Shown: positions 1 to 14,900 of the stretch, piece after piece
Position numbering within the stretch: position 1 is the stretch's first letter
How the letters are laid out: each line of letters begins with the position of its first letter
Translations under genes and position numbers: made by a program
Notes under the pieces: generated by a model
Databases searched by the model: none
What the model was told of the DNA's origin: nothing
Seen by the model: only the letters and a program-made list of their open reading frames with translations
Assembly: GCA_946803715.1 (NCBI GenBank)
Contig: CAMPET010000242.1
Span: 37,283 to 101,282, forward strand
Length of the DNA stretch: 64,000 nt
Source of the DNA: Beroe ovata
Lineage: Eukaryota; Ctenophora; Nuda; Beroida; Beroidae
Reading direction: 5' to 3'

Positions 1-3322
<3,322 letters not shown>

Positions 3323-3935
3323 AGAAAATAAGTACTGCCAGTAGAAAAAAACCTGAAAACTTTGTTATCATTATGATAGAGAAGTAAAGACAGTTTTTTC
3401 GAAAATCGTGGTATTAGCAATGGGAATTTCTTTATTCTTCAATCACTGTACTATAGGACATTTTAGTTTTTGTTGCAATATTGTGCCTTTTAATTTCGTT
3501 ATTGAAGATTGAAATAAGTCAATTAAGTTATTATCAGTGGCTTAATCCAGTGGCCTATTCCAGTGCAGTTATAAGTAATAGGGGCTATGTAGCCCAAAAA
3601 ACCAAGGCCAATCCTACTTTTCCATTCTTGGGCTAGGCTTTTGTTGGGCTACAGTGATCTGGGTGTTTTGAGGGAGTTGATACGAACAGCAGACAGCTTC
3701 CACAGAGTATAGTTATGTGGTTCAGTAAGGATAAGCTGGTCGCCTCAAGTAGGCTCTCAAATGTAAGGCTTAAACTCAGTGAAAGTTCTAGGAGTTCGCC
3801 TCAGTTCAGACCTCAATTCTCAGATGCAGTCAGCCCAAATTGACGAAGCTGCTAAAAGTGTCTCCAAGATTTCAAGCTGATTAGTGTTCATACGGACAGA
3901 ATTGAATTGAATATATTTTACAGCACAATTAGCAA
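3323..3935 (+). mobile_element. Gene 3' flank with a decayed non-LTR retrotransposon scrap
   Basis: At about 3781-3880 the plus strand reads, with interruptions, VKVLGVRLSSDLN followed by a Ser/Lys-rich tail. This resembles the 'LGV..S.DLxW' block downstream of the reverse transcriptase core of CR1/jockey-type LINEs. No intact frame remains. The rest of the stretch is 3' flank of the upstream gene, with nothing else recognised. The call rests on a short motif only. Confidence 0.35.
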
Positions 3936-4471
3936 ATGTATATTTTCTTCAGCTATAAAGGACGTCACTTTGGTTGTGCTCATGAAGGAAATGTCCCTAC
4001 CTATGATGCCAATGGTTGTCTGGAGCAGACTAGAGTATTCTACTCCTGCATGGAGGCCTCTCTTATGACTTCTAAGAGTGACATTGGAAAACTAGAGTCC
4101 TCCAGTAATAATAAGAAGATCAAGATTATATGCTACGATGTGGTCGAGCCCATTTCCTCAACCATAGTTAAGTTGAAGTGAAATGTACCTTCTTTCTACC
4201 TGAATACTTAGAACCTACCCGACACCTTAGCAAGCATAAGCTGGGAGCCAGAGTGTGTCAGTATTCAGTAGTGTTAGGAGAGTATAGAGGTCGGTCAGGG
4301 TATTCAAATTAAGAGGAAGAATCCTGGCACTGCACCAACAAAATATCAAGAGTCAGTTATGGTGAAGTTCAACTGTGGGTGTCATTCATCCTCACTTCCA
4401 ATCTTCAATCCTCAATTCCACTGGCTTCAGGTAGGGCACGGAATTTGTTCCACATAATACTAGATCAATAG

Positions 4472-4819
4472 TTAACAAAGAGACACCGCCCCATACCAAT
4501 ATTCTGTAGGCTTAGATCTGTAGCTTAGATGACTATCAAAGAGAGTGTGGTAGAGGCTCTTATATAAGGTATTGGCGACGAATTTCTTAATGTGGTTAAG
4601 TTGACCAGTACAACATCTCAGTTTCTTACCAAGTGCAGTAATATGGGGTACCCATGAAAGGTTTTCATCTATAACAACAAAGGTTAAAACATCTATAACA
4701 ACAAAGGTTTTCTTCATAACAACACCAAGAAGTTTTGATTCGGTGACCCTATCTATCTCAAAATCATTGATTTTTACTGGATAGCTAAGTGTTTTACTTT
4801 GGAAGTATATCACGTCCAA
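4472..4819 (-). mobile_element. Non-LTR retrotransposon reverse-transcriptase fragment
   Basis: An open stretch of 115 codons on the minus strand contains ESKLLGVV, then DENLSWVPHI, a run of K/L/R residues, and LYKSLYHTLFDSHLSY. This order is typical of the C-terminal part of LINE (CR1/jockey-like) reverse transcriptases. The segment TFVVIDxLTFVVIDENLSW contains a short internal tandem duplication (about 4675-4725) that splits the conserved LGVVIDENLSW block. No endonuclease or intact polymerase core is present, so it is a dead remnant. The flanks (4182-4471 and 4820-5040) show nothing else. Confidence 0.55.
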
Positions 4820-5040
4820 TTGGAGGGTTCTCTAGATCTTATTCAGTTAATAATATAATAATCATAGACAAACGTGAATTTCAATATTTCATTTGTGTTG
4901 CAAAAAGCCTATCATTGCCAAAAGGTCTATAGTAATTGTCGAGCAGCTGCAAAACTGCGAGAGCTAGATGTCAGATAAACTATGACATATTCATACTTGA
5001 TACAAAATTAATTTAAGTCCATCGTGTCGTTTATATTCCC

Positions 5041-5560
5041 ACGCTGCATGACCCAAATACTCCGCGCGCGCGGCGCGTCTCCGTGCTTTCCACGAGTAGA
5101 ACTAAAACATGATCATGAAAGCGAGCAAAGCAAACTTATTTTCAAACGCAAGCTTGCGTCAGATTTTATTTGACATGATCTATATCTGTTTTTCGCGCGC
5201 GGTCAGATAAAATGAATAATTTCGTAAAAACTATGGCGCAAAACCGCGTGTTCCGGGAACGCGAACAGTGAACACGTGGTTCCTTGTCGGGCGATGCCAG
5301 ACCGCTGATGCAAGCCTGTCTGATCAGGATAAGTTGCGCGCGCGCGACGAAATTCTCGACAGGGTCGATCGACAAGTGGTTCCCAAAATCCCAGGTCTCG
5401 CGTGTTCCCGCGCTGCGTGACCCAAATACTCCGCGCGCGCTGCGCGTCTCCTTTCTACGACTTTTCAGTTCACTGAGTAGAACAGGGGCGCGCAACGTGT
5501 GCACAGTCTCGCGCCGTAGTCCCGCCACGTCGCCGCGACGCGACTTTTTAGTTATAGTCC
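5041..5560. repeat. CpG-rich interspersed repeat (two related copies)
   Basis: Two stretches, about 5041-5105 and 5403-5500, share a core beginning CATGACCCAAATACTCCGCG (or CGTGACCC...) followed by GCGCGC runs and a GAGTAGAAC segment. The longer form is found inverted at 22867-22972. A second motif near 5350, ATTCTCGACAGGGTC, recurs at about 60130. The CpG-dense composition contrasts with the AT-rich flanks. It looks like a non-coding dispersed element such as a MITE or SINE, but I see no clear terminal repeats. 5561-6013 is AT-rich with no gene. Confidence 0.6.
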
Positions 5561-6013
5561 GAGAAGTATAAGTATGGTTATTTATTTTTATTTTTGTGAC
5601 TTACGATGGTTAACTGGTTCGGAACTTCGGAACCAAAAGAATTATTTCTGTTTGTGCAATGTGCCTTGGTCTTATGTCTATGCCACAATTTAATAATTTA
5701 TCCATAGAATATTTTGATTATTCTTCCTATTTCCTGTGTAGTGTGTACACCTTCCCACTCCTAAATTCTTATTACCTAGTTATAAGTTAAATTAATTTAT
5801 TCACCAATAAGTTGTTAAATTATTTGTTTTGTGTTTGTTGGTTTCTACCATTTAGATTTTTCAAAATGTTTACTATATGAGTACCTTGGAAGGTGCATGC
5901 TGAAATGAAGAAGCTTTGTCGACAAATGATATCCATCGAATTGTGTTGATTTACGGCAAAACTTTTATATTATAGGTATTACTATATAACCTTCCCTATG
6001 CATTTAAATCATA

Positions 6014-6271
6014 ATGGCAATTTTCATAATGAATATCAAATATTTCTTAGACAGTAAGTTGCTTAGTTCTGAAATAGATGAGAAGGATCTGGGAATCATA
6101 GTTAATTCTGATTTGAATTGGAATCAGAACATTCCTTCCTGTCTGAAAGTGGCAAATAAAGCTATTGGCTGGATATCTAGAAATATAATAGAAGCAGACA
6201 CTGTGATTCTCACTAGAATCTATAAAAGTATAATCAGACCTAAGCTTGAATACTGTGTTAATGTCTGGTAG
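6014..6271 (+). mobile_element. Non-LTR retrotransposon fragment (second family)
   Basis: Eighty-five codons contain EKDLGIIVNSDLNW, then KVANKAIGWISRNI, and finish with IYKSIIRPKLEYCVNVW. This is the familiar 'DLGV..S.DL.W ... LY.SLVRP.LEYC..VW' end of a LINE reverse transcriptase. It differs enough from the fragment at 4472-4819 to be another family. The frame breaks on both sides, so it is a relic. Confidence 0.65.
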
Positions 6272-9200
6272 GTATCCAACAGCTTGTCATGGAACTAAAT
6301 TCATGGGCACCGCAATGAAAATTGAAATTCTTATCAGAGAATTTCATCCATTATACACAATGTATGGCAATCGAATTAGTAAAGATAATTACTGTGGAGT
6401 CTTGCTCTGTTGTCAAGTAAGCAGTTGCTATCATTGATTCTGAAGAGAATATATCATCCCTAGGTAATAGGTCTATGAATTTGTCATTCCACCCATTTGA
6501 TTACAAATTACATCCAAGAGATGTTGCATAATCACACAGTAATTACTTTTTCAAAGCTGCTGGGTGAATGTAATTATATCACATGACAAGCATACTGACA
6601 TGTGAAAATTCACCAGGTGACCAAATATTTAGTCACGTGACTCGGGTGTGATGTTAAGTCAAGGTGTAGATGGCATGCCATACAGACGACTTTAATTGAG
6701 ATTTGATTGAGATACTTATCAGACAGCTCACTGCCTGTTTGTCTCTTGTAGCCTCTTAATCCTTCTCTCTCATAGGCAGATGACGATCACATGTTCTGGA
6801 CGTGTTCTTCTATTGGTTCCTGTGTCTTCACTCTTCACGTATTTGAGTCATGTACTAAAAAGGTTATGATGCAAGCATAGACTCAAGGATTATTGTTTCT
6901 ATGTTTCCTTTTGTCTCCCGTTCTTGTGAAGTGTGTCGACTCATGCATCACCATTGTCCTCTCTCCACTGAATTGTTTGTCGTTTTCTTGAGTTTCTCGA
7001 GTGTTAGAACTTCGGAGCTCTTTAGTCTTTACGTGTGCTTTGATACTGAAAAAAAGCGTCCCTACCCGTTTTTATACTTTTGTTTGGTTAAGGTAAAGTG
7101 TTGTTATGTTTAAAACTACCTAGATCTCATTCATTTGATTCCACAATTGCCTACTTTATTTATGAAAGGGGTAAGGATAGAAGTTGATAGCCTAATCACA
7201 TTCATTGATACAATCATTAATCATTCCTAATTTAACTCATTTCAATAGGGCAATGACTTTTACTGACGAATCGATAAAATGATCTCAAATCGCAGCATTA
7301 AACCACTCCTGGCTATTAGAAATACAATTTACTAAAGACAATAGGATCATTTGATGGGGAAGGCGGCGATATATATAGCTTTACGACTATTTTCATACAA
7401 CTAGCCATTTCGGGGTCTACATCAGCTCCGATGGAATTTTTCGACGATTTCGCTAACGTCTCCATAAGCCACCAGTCTCACACATAGAAACCACTCGGGG
7501 CCATCATTATAAGGTGAAATCAAATCGGATGAAATCAAACTATCATGTTTAAGTTTTCTAACAACGTGCTAGGAGGCCATTGATATGAATTCTTTTACTA
7601 ATCTTTGCTCCGTCTATGATATGAGCGTATAGATTCCACGCGACAGGAATAGCACATGCTTGGATTTTCATGATCTTTATCTCTGTGTCTATTACAATGA
7701 TATGATTCTGTTGTTAGGTGGCTTATGCTGTGTATATCGCTATGAAACTATCGAAATGTCTACCACTTGCTGAACATGTGGCATTTGTAAACATTTGAGC
7801 TTGTTATCGAATTTAGATCTCAATCTCATGCCACCCATTCCCACGCACTAATTCTAGACAATTGACATTTATTAGCAGCATTGTATCAGATTTCTTTTGA
7901 GGTTCAAATACAACTCTTTGATATACTTATAGCGTGATTTCTCGTGATCCCATATTTCATTATTTCACATTTTCAATTTCTGTTTCCATGTGACTTCTCT
8001 CACGTAGTACTATTAGCGTGCAATTTGAACTCTGGGCTCTATGATGCTATCACCGCTATTATAAACGCTGCTATAGTACACCCTCTCTTTGGACCGAAAC
8101 ATGTTGTCTCGATGTCATGGTAGTAATACGTCATATAGCTGCTCATCATTGGGTGTGGCTACACATTACACAATAATTACTGACACAAACCATCAGTGGG
8201 CTCGATTAGGATGACATGATGATTGATGACTTTCTGATCACAAACCAGCGTTGGTTGGCAGAAATGAGTTGTTTCGAACACTGAATTTCTCGTTTACCTT
8301 TTAGTTTTTCGAATTTATTATGAACACGTTGAAATGACATATGCTGATTAAGTCGAATACCTGCACAGACCATGGGAAACAACAGTCTCAATCCTACATT
8401 TCATCATCATATGTCGACATCATATCCTCAGATCTCCTTCACCCAATTATGAACTTCTCTTCATTGATAATCAACTCGTAATGATATCACACACTTGTGA
8501 ACAGTCGACATTATCCCTCACACTTGTGTGCTACATTATAGAACAATGCCTGATACCCAGTTTCTTTACCTCCACAGTCTGCTTGCTGATTAGACCCACT
8601 CTAAGTACAGCGTTTACTAACACGGGTCATGTGACCGTGACGGGCGGTCCCTGATTGGGCCCTCCAGCCACATCCGCTTGATTTGATTGGTTACCAGCAT
8701 GCGAGGTACTTACCCAACGTAATGTGACTACTAAACTGTAGCATACCAAGTTTTTGAAACCGATTCAGACCAGACGCGGTTTAGGGAAAGGGTCGACTGA
8801 CTCGGTTAGCTTAGTGGTATATATCTCCGATCATGGGGGCACGGGGATCAGTGTTCGTTATGATTTGTTTGTGTTACCACAATACCTTGTCCTGTGATGT
8901 AGCGGACTTCAGTTCCCACGCCTTCCCAAAAGGAGATTCCGATACTCGCCAGTTCTTTGTTCTTGCGGCAGAAGTCGTACTATAATCCACGCTTTTGTTT
9001 ATATTGCTCAACGTTTTGAGGATAGCGACCTTTATAAATACGGCAACTTTGCTGTAACATGTCCACTAACGACTCTGTGGAAAACGAGGTCGATGTTTAT
9101 AAAGAATTTGTGCCAGAGTAACAGCTGGTCTGAAACTGCTGATATCACTACGTGTTAAAACCCGCTTGTTTACATGGTTTTTAGTTTTGCCTACACAACT

Positions 9201-11902
9201 TAGTTTTCGTTTATATACGGTTTTAACAACTTTTGTTTGATTCTAAGCGAACACAATATGCTTGATCAATCCATTGCAATCTAGAATTAGGACAGCTGTT
9301 GCATTAACATCTGTGTGTGTGTGCGTGTTTGTGCTTTTCTGTGGGCTCTAATCCGCGTTCTATTGACGTGCACAAAATCATTAAGAAGCTCATTCAGGAC
9401 TCTCGTATTGGACCTTGTGCTTTGACCTCAAACAATATGGCCGTTTCTCTCCAGGATCAAACGGACAAGGAATTATGAGTTCAACTTTATTGCACCATTT
9501 AATTGTTTCAATCGTTCAGAAAACTTGATTTACGAAGAACCTAGGTAGTAGGTATCAGAGAAAATACATCTTGATATCAAGTACTTATCAACCATGCACG
9601 CAACTGAATATGAACCGCTAACCCTTTGAAGTTTAAATTCTCCGTACACTACTTAGAACAGTTGTACCTACTTGACACGCTTGTGTAAGTTTTCCTTGTC
9701 ACAAGATATCGGTATTTGCTGGCTGATTATCGATTACATTCGACTGAAATCACGGTGCCGTGTTGATAAAAGTGTGTTAAAACGTTCCGATATGGATACT
9801 TTCTTTTTGCCTGTAAGCTGCCCAGCTGAGTGGATTTTTTCCCGATATCCCAGAGTGAATTGACCTGCTCAGTGATTGGATGACATGATTGGAATGAACA
9901 GTCCTGATTGGCCAATTGGTCGGGAGATGAAGTTCCTCCTGAATGATATTGCTACAATGGTTTGGAATGTTGATCATGTTATCCCCAATTACTGGTCAAT
10001 CAATGACTTCTATCTTGATTGCGTGATCAGAATATGTGCACCATCAGATTCTAATGTTTCCCGTTCATCTATCTACAGAACTATAGAATGAAACGAGTGA
10101 ACTGAGCCACGGGTTCCTTCTGGTAGGATAATGGTCACTACGATGATCATCTAAACTAATAATCCAATTAATCACTTAATCGCCTGCTAATGTTGCCGCG
10201 ATGGTAATCAAATAATACCGCTCATTTTCTAGATTTAGCCGAAGTTTTAGTCAGATACTTATGATTTCTCTACTTGTACACTGTACTAGTAGTTTGTCTT
10301 CACAGTCTGTACATACCACCCAATGCGGTCAATTTACCAAGATGTAGCAATTACCTTGACCACTCTCTCTTTCTCTCCACAAGCTTGCTTTGTCCGTCGT
10401 TGAGCGCCGCGAGTAGCCATGGCAACAGTTACGAATACGGTGGACTTTATTGATGCCCATTTGGCATAATGGTACTTTTCTTTTAGAGGTATCGAACATC
10501 ATCATGTTGGTCAAATACCAAGGCAAAATATCGTATCATCCCCGCTGCGTCATAAGTAGTTGCTCTTATGTGTGATATGTCTAAAGACATGTCTGTTGAC
10601 TAGAACTATAATTCTATGTGGGATGATGGGAATTTGGAGTCCACTGCCTATTTAATAGTTCACATGTATTGAGAGTAGATAATGCGCTCAAATTTGAAAC
10701 TTAAATTTGTATGAGTTCGCTGAGGGAATTATAGCTAACCATGTGGAATAGGAATTATACTATTTCTGGCGGCATTTTTGCGCCACATTCCCTGTTGTTT
10801 GGGTTGTTGAACAATCCAAAAGTTGCCTCTGTGTCTCCGCTTACTCAGCTCACCAACTCTGTTGCTGTATCCATAGTTACTATACTCATATATGGTAGTT
10901 ACTCTCACATATGGCCGTAACTTTGAGTAATTAACTAATTGTGTAGTTGGTGTGTTAGTTACTACACTTATTGATTCCCACTAATTTTATATCCTGCGAA
11001 TTGTCGCGTGTGTTTCCATGGACACGTGCTAACACGAGCGCAGACACGTGATGGCAGACACGTGCAAACCATGTTACTTGCTGTACTCGGCCCAATCCAA
11101 TGCGTCGATGGACAATGACATGACAATAAATACAATCAGAATATCGACATCAGTCGTAAGGAAACTGCCTTGTATTTCATGATGTAGAAAGATAAAATAC
11201 ACTCATATAGACCGACTTTATAGGTACTAACTATATGTACTATTAATAGATTGTGTTTGTAGTCTAGAGGTAGGTACCGAATACTGATAGAGTCAAGATT
11301 CTTCTTAGACACTTAAGTCCTCTAAGCTCTTCATTTACAATAATCATTCAACAGACTTCCTAGGGATTGCAGTTAAGTCTCTAGCATGTTTGTTTTCTTC
11401 GTATTCATGAGAAATTGGATGCGATATCTAACGATCATGTTGAATATGATATGCAGATGTCTTATTAACAAGTGATCGGTAAGACACCACTATTCGTAGA
11501 TCCTCTTGGATTCCTTGAATACAAACATGAAAACCTACATCCGAATCCTTCGGGATTTTTCGGCGGAAATTCTCTCTGTTACTCATGTAGTCAACATTGA
11601 ACAATGTTAATGTACAATGCCACACACACACGATGCCAGCTGTGTTTGTACTCATGAGCGGGAAATGACTAAGAAAGATGAAAATAACGGCACTTTCTTC
11701 TACTTATAGGGCTTCAACTGGCATTATCAGATACCAATTGAAAATTGTAATACATCTTTGAAATCAAGATAACTGGCCAGCAGAAGTGATTATCAGTTGC
11801 TTCAATTATACAACAACTTCTTGTTTTACCCACCCTCATGTTTTACCCCCATCCTCATCTCTCAATATATGAACTCTCTCCCCACACACACGTACAGGTA
11901 TT
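6272..11902. other. Long gene-poor interval
   Basis: I see no convincing coding exon in these 5.6 kb. Short open stretches are AT-rich and match no family I know. A TG-rich run lies near 9311-9335. Around 8811-8870 there is a sequence with a tRNA-like A box but no matching B box. A TATA-like TTTATAAATA at about 9031 lies too close to the next ATG to call a promoter. The interval probably includes the upstream regulatory region of the LRR gene that starts at 11903. Confidence 0.6.
11021..11069. promoter_or_regulatory. Cluster of palindromic CACGTG E-boxes
   Basis: The motif GACACGTG occurs three times within about 45 bp (around 11022, 11042 and 11058). CACGTG is the core site for bHLH-zip factors of the MYC/MAX, USF and MITF/TFE families. 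The cluster lies about 840 bp upstream of the first visible coding exon of the LRR gene. A regulatory role is an inference from motif density. Confidence 0.4.
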
Positions 11903-14900
11903 ATGGACGATGTATCGTACTATTCTGAAGATGAAGAGAGTATCTGTGTCGGTCTGACCTTCACCTGCCCCACCAAATGTGAGTTATAGTCTACAGCTGG
12001 GGAAAAGTTGCTGCTCAGAAATGTTGTTGCTCAGAAAAGTTGCTATATTAGATCTAGGACTATATAGTGGGGAGGGGGTAGAAATGAACCGATTCTTCGC
12101 GAGTATTATAATAATGGTGGCTAATTGATCATGTTTTGATATTGTGTGTCGCTGTGGCAACAATAGATGATTAGCAATCCAATTAACCGCTCGTCAATGT
12201 AGCTATTTAAAACCAGATCCAATGTATAAATATAGACATCACTAGGGTACACATTTTGTATTTGAGTAACTTAATACAACATGAATTTTAGAAATCAACT
12301 ACGGAAGAATTCAAATCGAATTTAAGTTCTCATATAAAGAGCGCAGCCTATTGTTGGTTAAGTTAATTATCATTTCAGAACTTAAGTTACGAAAATCAGA
12401 TCTGTAGGGCTTTGAGAATAATATATATGTTGGTGGCTAAGGACTGCAGTTTGCATTATGCATACTCAGCATTCATTCGAAACGAGCCCTTAAATCTCAA
12501 TATACACTCAAATTAAGCTCACTCCACCCATCCCATGTCTACTTGCTCAGTGTGTTACCTATACCCCGCTCAATTTTGTAAAGCATCACCCCCCCTCTCC
12601 CTCTAACCCGTCTCAATTCCGGCAGTGGGAGAGAGCAGCACTAACAGTACGGACAGTGGGGTGGAGTGTGCCAGTGAACTGCCCCCACACCCTCCACTCA
12701 ACCACCAGTGGAGATCAGGGCAGATCAGCAGCACTGAATCTGGGATCGGGAGCGCGTGTGACAGTGAGACACTCCCAGTTGATCACAGCATTGCCAGCGG
12801 AGGAGAGACAAAGTGGCGCCGCGGCGCTCACAGATCCGTGCTAGATATGTCTAACATGGCCGATATGGATCTTGAAGTCAAGGTGAGTGATGGCCGGCAA
12901 TAATGTGAGAGCCAGATCACACGCATCACTCATCACAGTTTACACTGACCATTATAGGGTTTAGTCCGACAATCGATTACTGATTATTTAATCACTCATT
13001 AGTTATCAAATGCGCACTGATTCACGTCATTTCTCAGCAAAATGAGGCCGATAGCGGTTGTGAGATGAAGAACTCGTGCAAATTAGAGGAGATCTACCCT
13101 GGAATCAGTGATATCAAGCAACTCAAAGCCAGGAAACAGCAACTTGGTAAGTTGTTAACACCATGTTACCATGGTGTTGTTACCATAGATAATGTTAATA
13201 ACAATCCTGGTAACATTTTAACATGGTAACAGCTCTCTCTCTCATTCTGTACTGATACCATGAGTTCACTGCAGAGTTCATACGTGTTCACCTCCACAGA
13301 CTGTAAATTGCACGTGCATTGCACCAGACAGGGTACCTGGTAGCGCTGTAGTAGACAATTCCAGCGACAGATAACGAATTCCAATTACTCCGTAATCATT
13401 CCCAATTTCCCCGACATTCCTTCCTCTATGCCGAATTCCACAATTTGTAAGGTTTTATCTTGGGAAATAAAACGTACTCCACTGATTTGATATTGATTGG
13501 GGGTTCTAGCTGATAGCAAGTCAATATTGACTAGGTTTTGTCACTAAAAAGAGAGGCTTTAGGAGTAGGTGTTCAGGAAATGGAGAGTTCGGGGGAGAAT
13601 TGAGACGTTTGGGAGGAAACATGTACCATAATCATGTATGATAAGGAAACAGGAACTGATTGTATTAAACTGAGATTTGTTCATATCATGCCAAGGTGTT
13701 TGGCATGGGTTATCAGTGTTGTTTGAAGTACTACCGCGGTGTTCTATGATATTGGAACTTACGGGTTATGAAACTGGGTTTAAACAACATGTAGAGTTGT
13801 TTAAACATGGTGCAACACAATGGCGGTACTGGCAGCGAAACAAAACAATGTGTCATATCACTTATCATTGTTGAACACTCTCCTTGTTTCTCTCTCCCCC
13901 TGCTATGTAATATCAATTCCAATCAGGCGGGGTGAAGGGTGGTAAGATCGCATCACTGAACGCCATATCACTCGATATCCTGAACGGGCGGCTCGACGAC
14001 CCAGCCACAAAGACCGCTCTCAGACCTAACCCTATGGTGGACGAAGGTAGGCACATAATCATGGGGGAGGCAATTTCATCAGGGACTGGAAATTCAAAAT
14101 TATGTTTTCTATGATTTTGAAATTGACTTAACTGACGCGCATGTGCGTTGTTTCAGAGTGTGCAGAGAATAAGATGAAGACTCCTCCAGCTAAACTGACC
14201 AGAAGGTACTTCATTCTCATTTCAGTTCGTTTCAATGTACCAGTGTGTCACATTGCGATCACGACATTGATAATCTGTCATGACAAGTCATGCAGTGACG
14301 CAGTCTCTCGTGACAAATCGCATCACTTTGACACTACTGATGGTATTCTTCTCAGGAAGATAAACGGTGGAATCATCTACGAAAACTTGAGCAATCCTGT
14401 CACCAAACCACTGTATGTGAACTACAAGTCGTCCAGGCTATGTGACATGATTCAACCTACCCAAACCCCCGACTACTTGTCGCCTATGTCGAGAATAATT
14501 CCCACGCCTCCTGCCAGTGCTCCTCCATCAAAACAGACGATCTACAACACTCCTCACAGGAATGTTCATGTGAGTTCATTTCTCAACCCCGACTCGGTTT
14601 GGTAGATATTGCGAGCAATGCGGTCAATATTATTGAGAGGGATATTCGCGCGGTATATTCGAGACGTAAAGACCCCATTTCTGCTTATGTAGTCTGTGCT
14701 GGTTAACTTTGAATGATGTAGTTTTGCTGCAAAATATAGAGATGGAATCCTTCCAAATGGGACATGCACTGCATCCTAAATCTCATCTACTTCACATGAA
14801 GTGTAGCATGAAGAACAATTAGAACGTGAACTGCAATTTTGCTCAAAATAGATGAATGGTTTAACTCCATAATATGGACAGAGAACTCTCTAAAACTCTG

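Noticed and set aside
3936-4181. Open stretch of 81 codons on the plus strand
   Set aside because: No family motif, no splice context, and it lies among retrotransposon debris.
8811-8880. tRNA-like sequence (TTAGCTTAGTGG A box)
   Set aside because: The A box is convincing but no GGTTCGANTCC B box or foldable cloverleaf follows at the right distance; at most a decayed tRNA-derived SINE head.
9029-9120. TATA-like box followed by ATG and a short open exon ending at a donor-like site
   Set aside because: The ATG lies less than 30 bp from the TATA-like motif and the donor phase does not match the first exon of the LRR gene at 11903.
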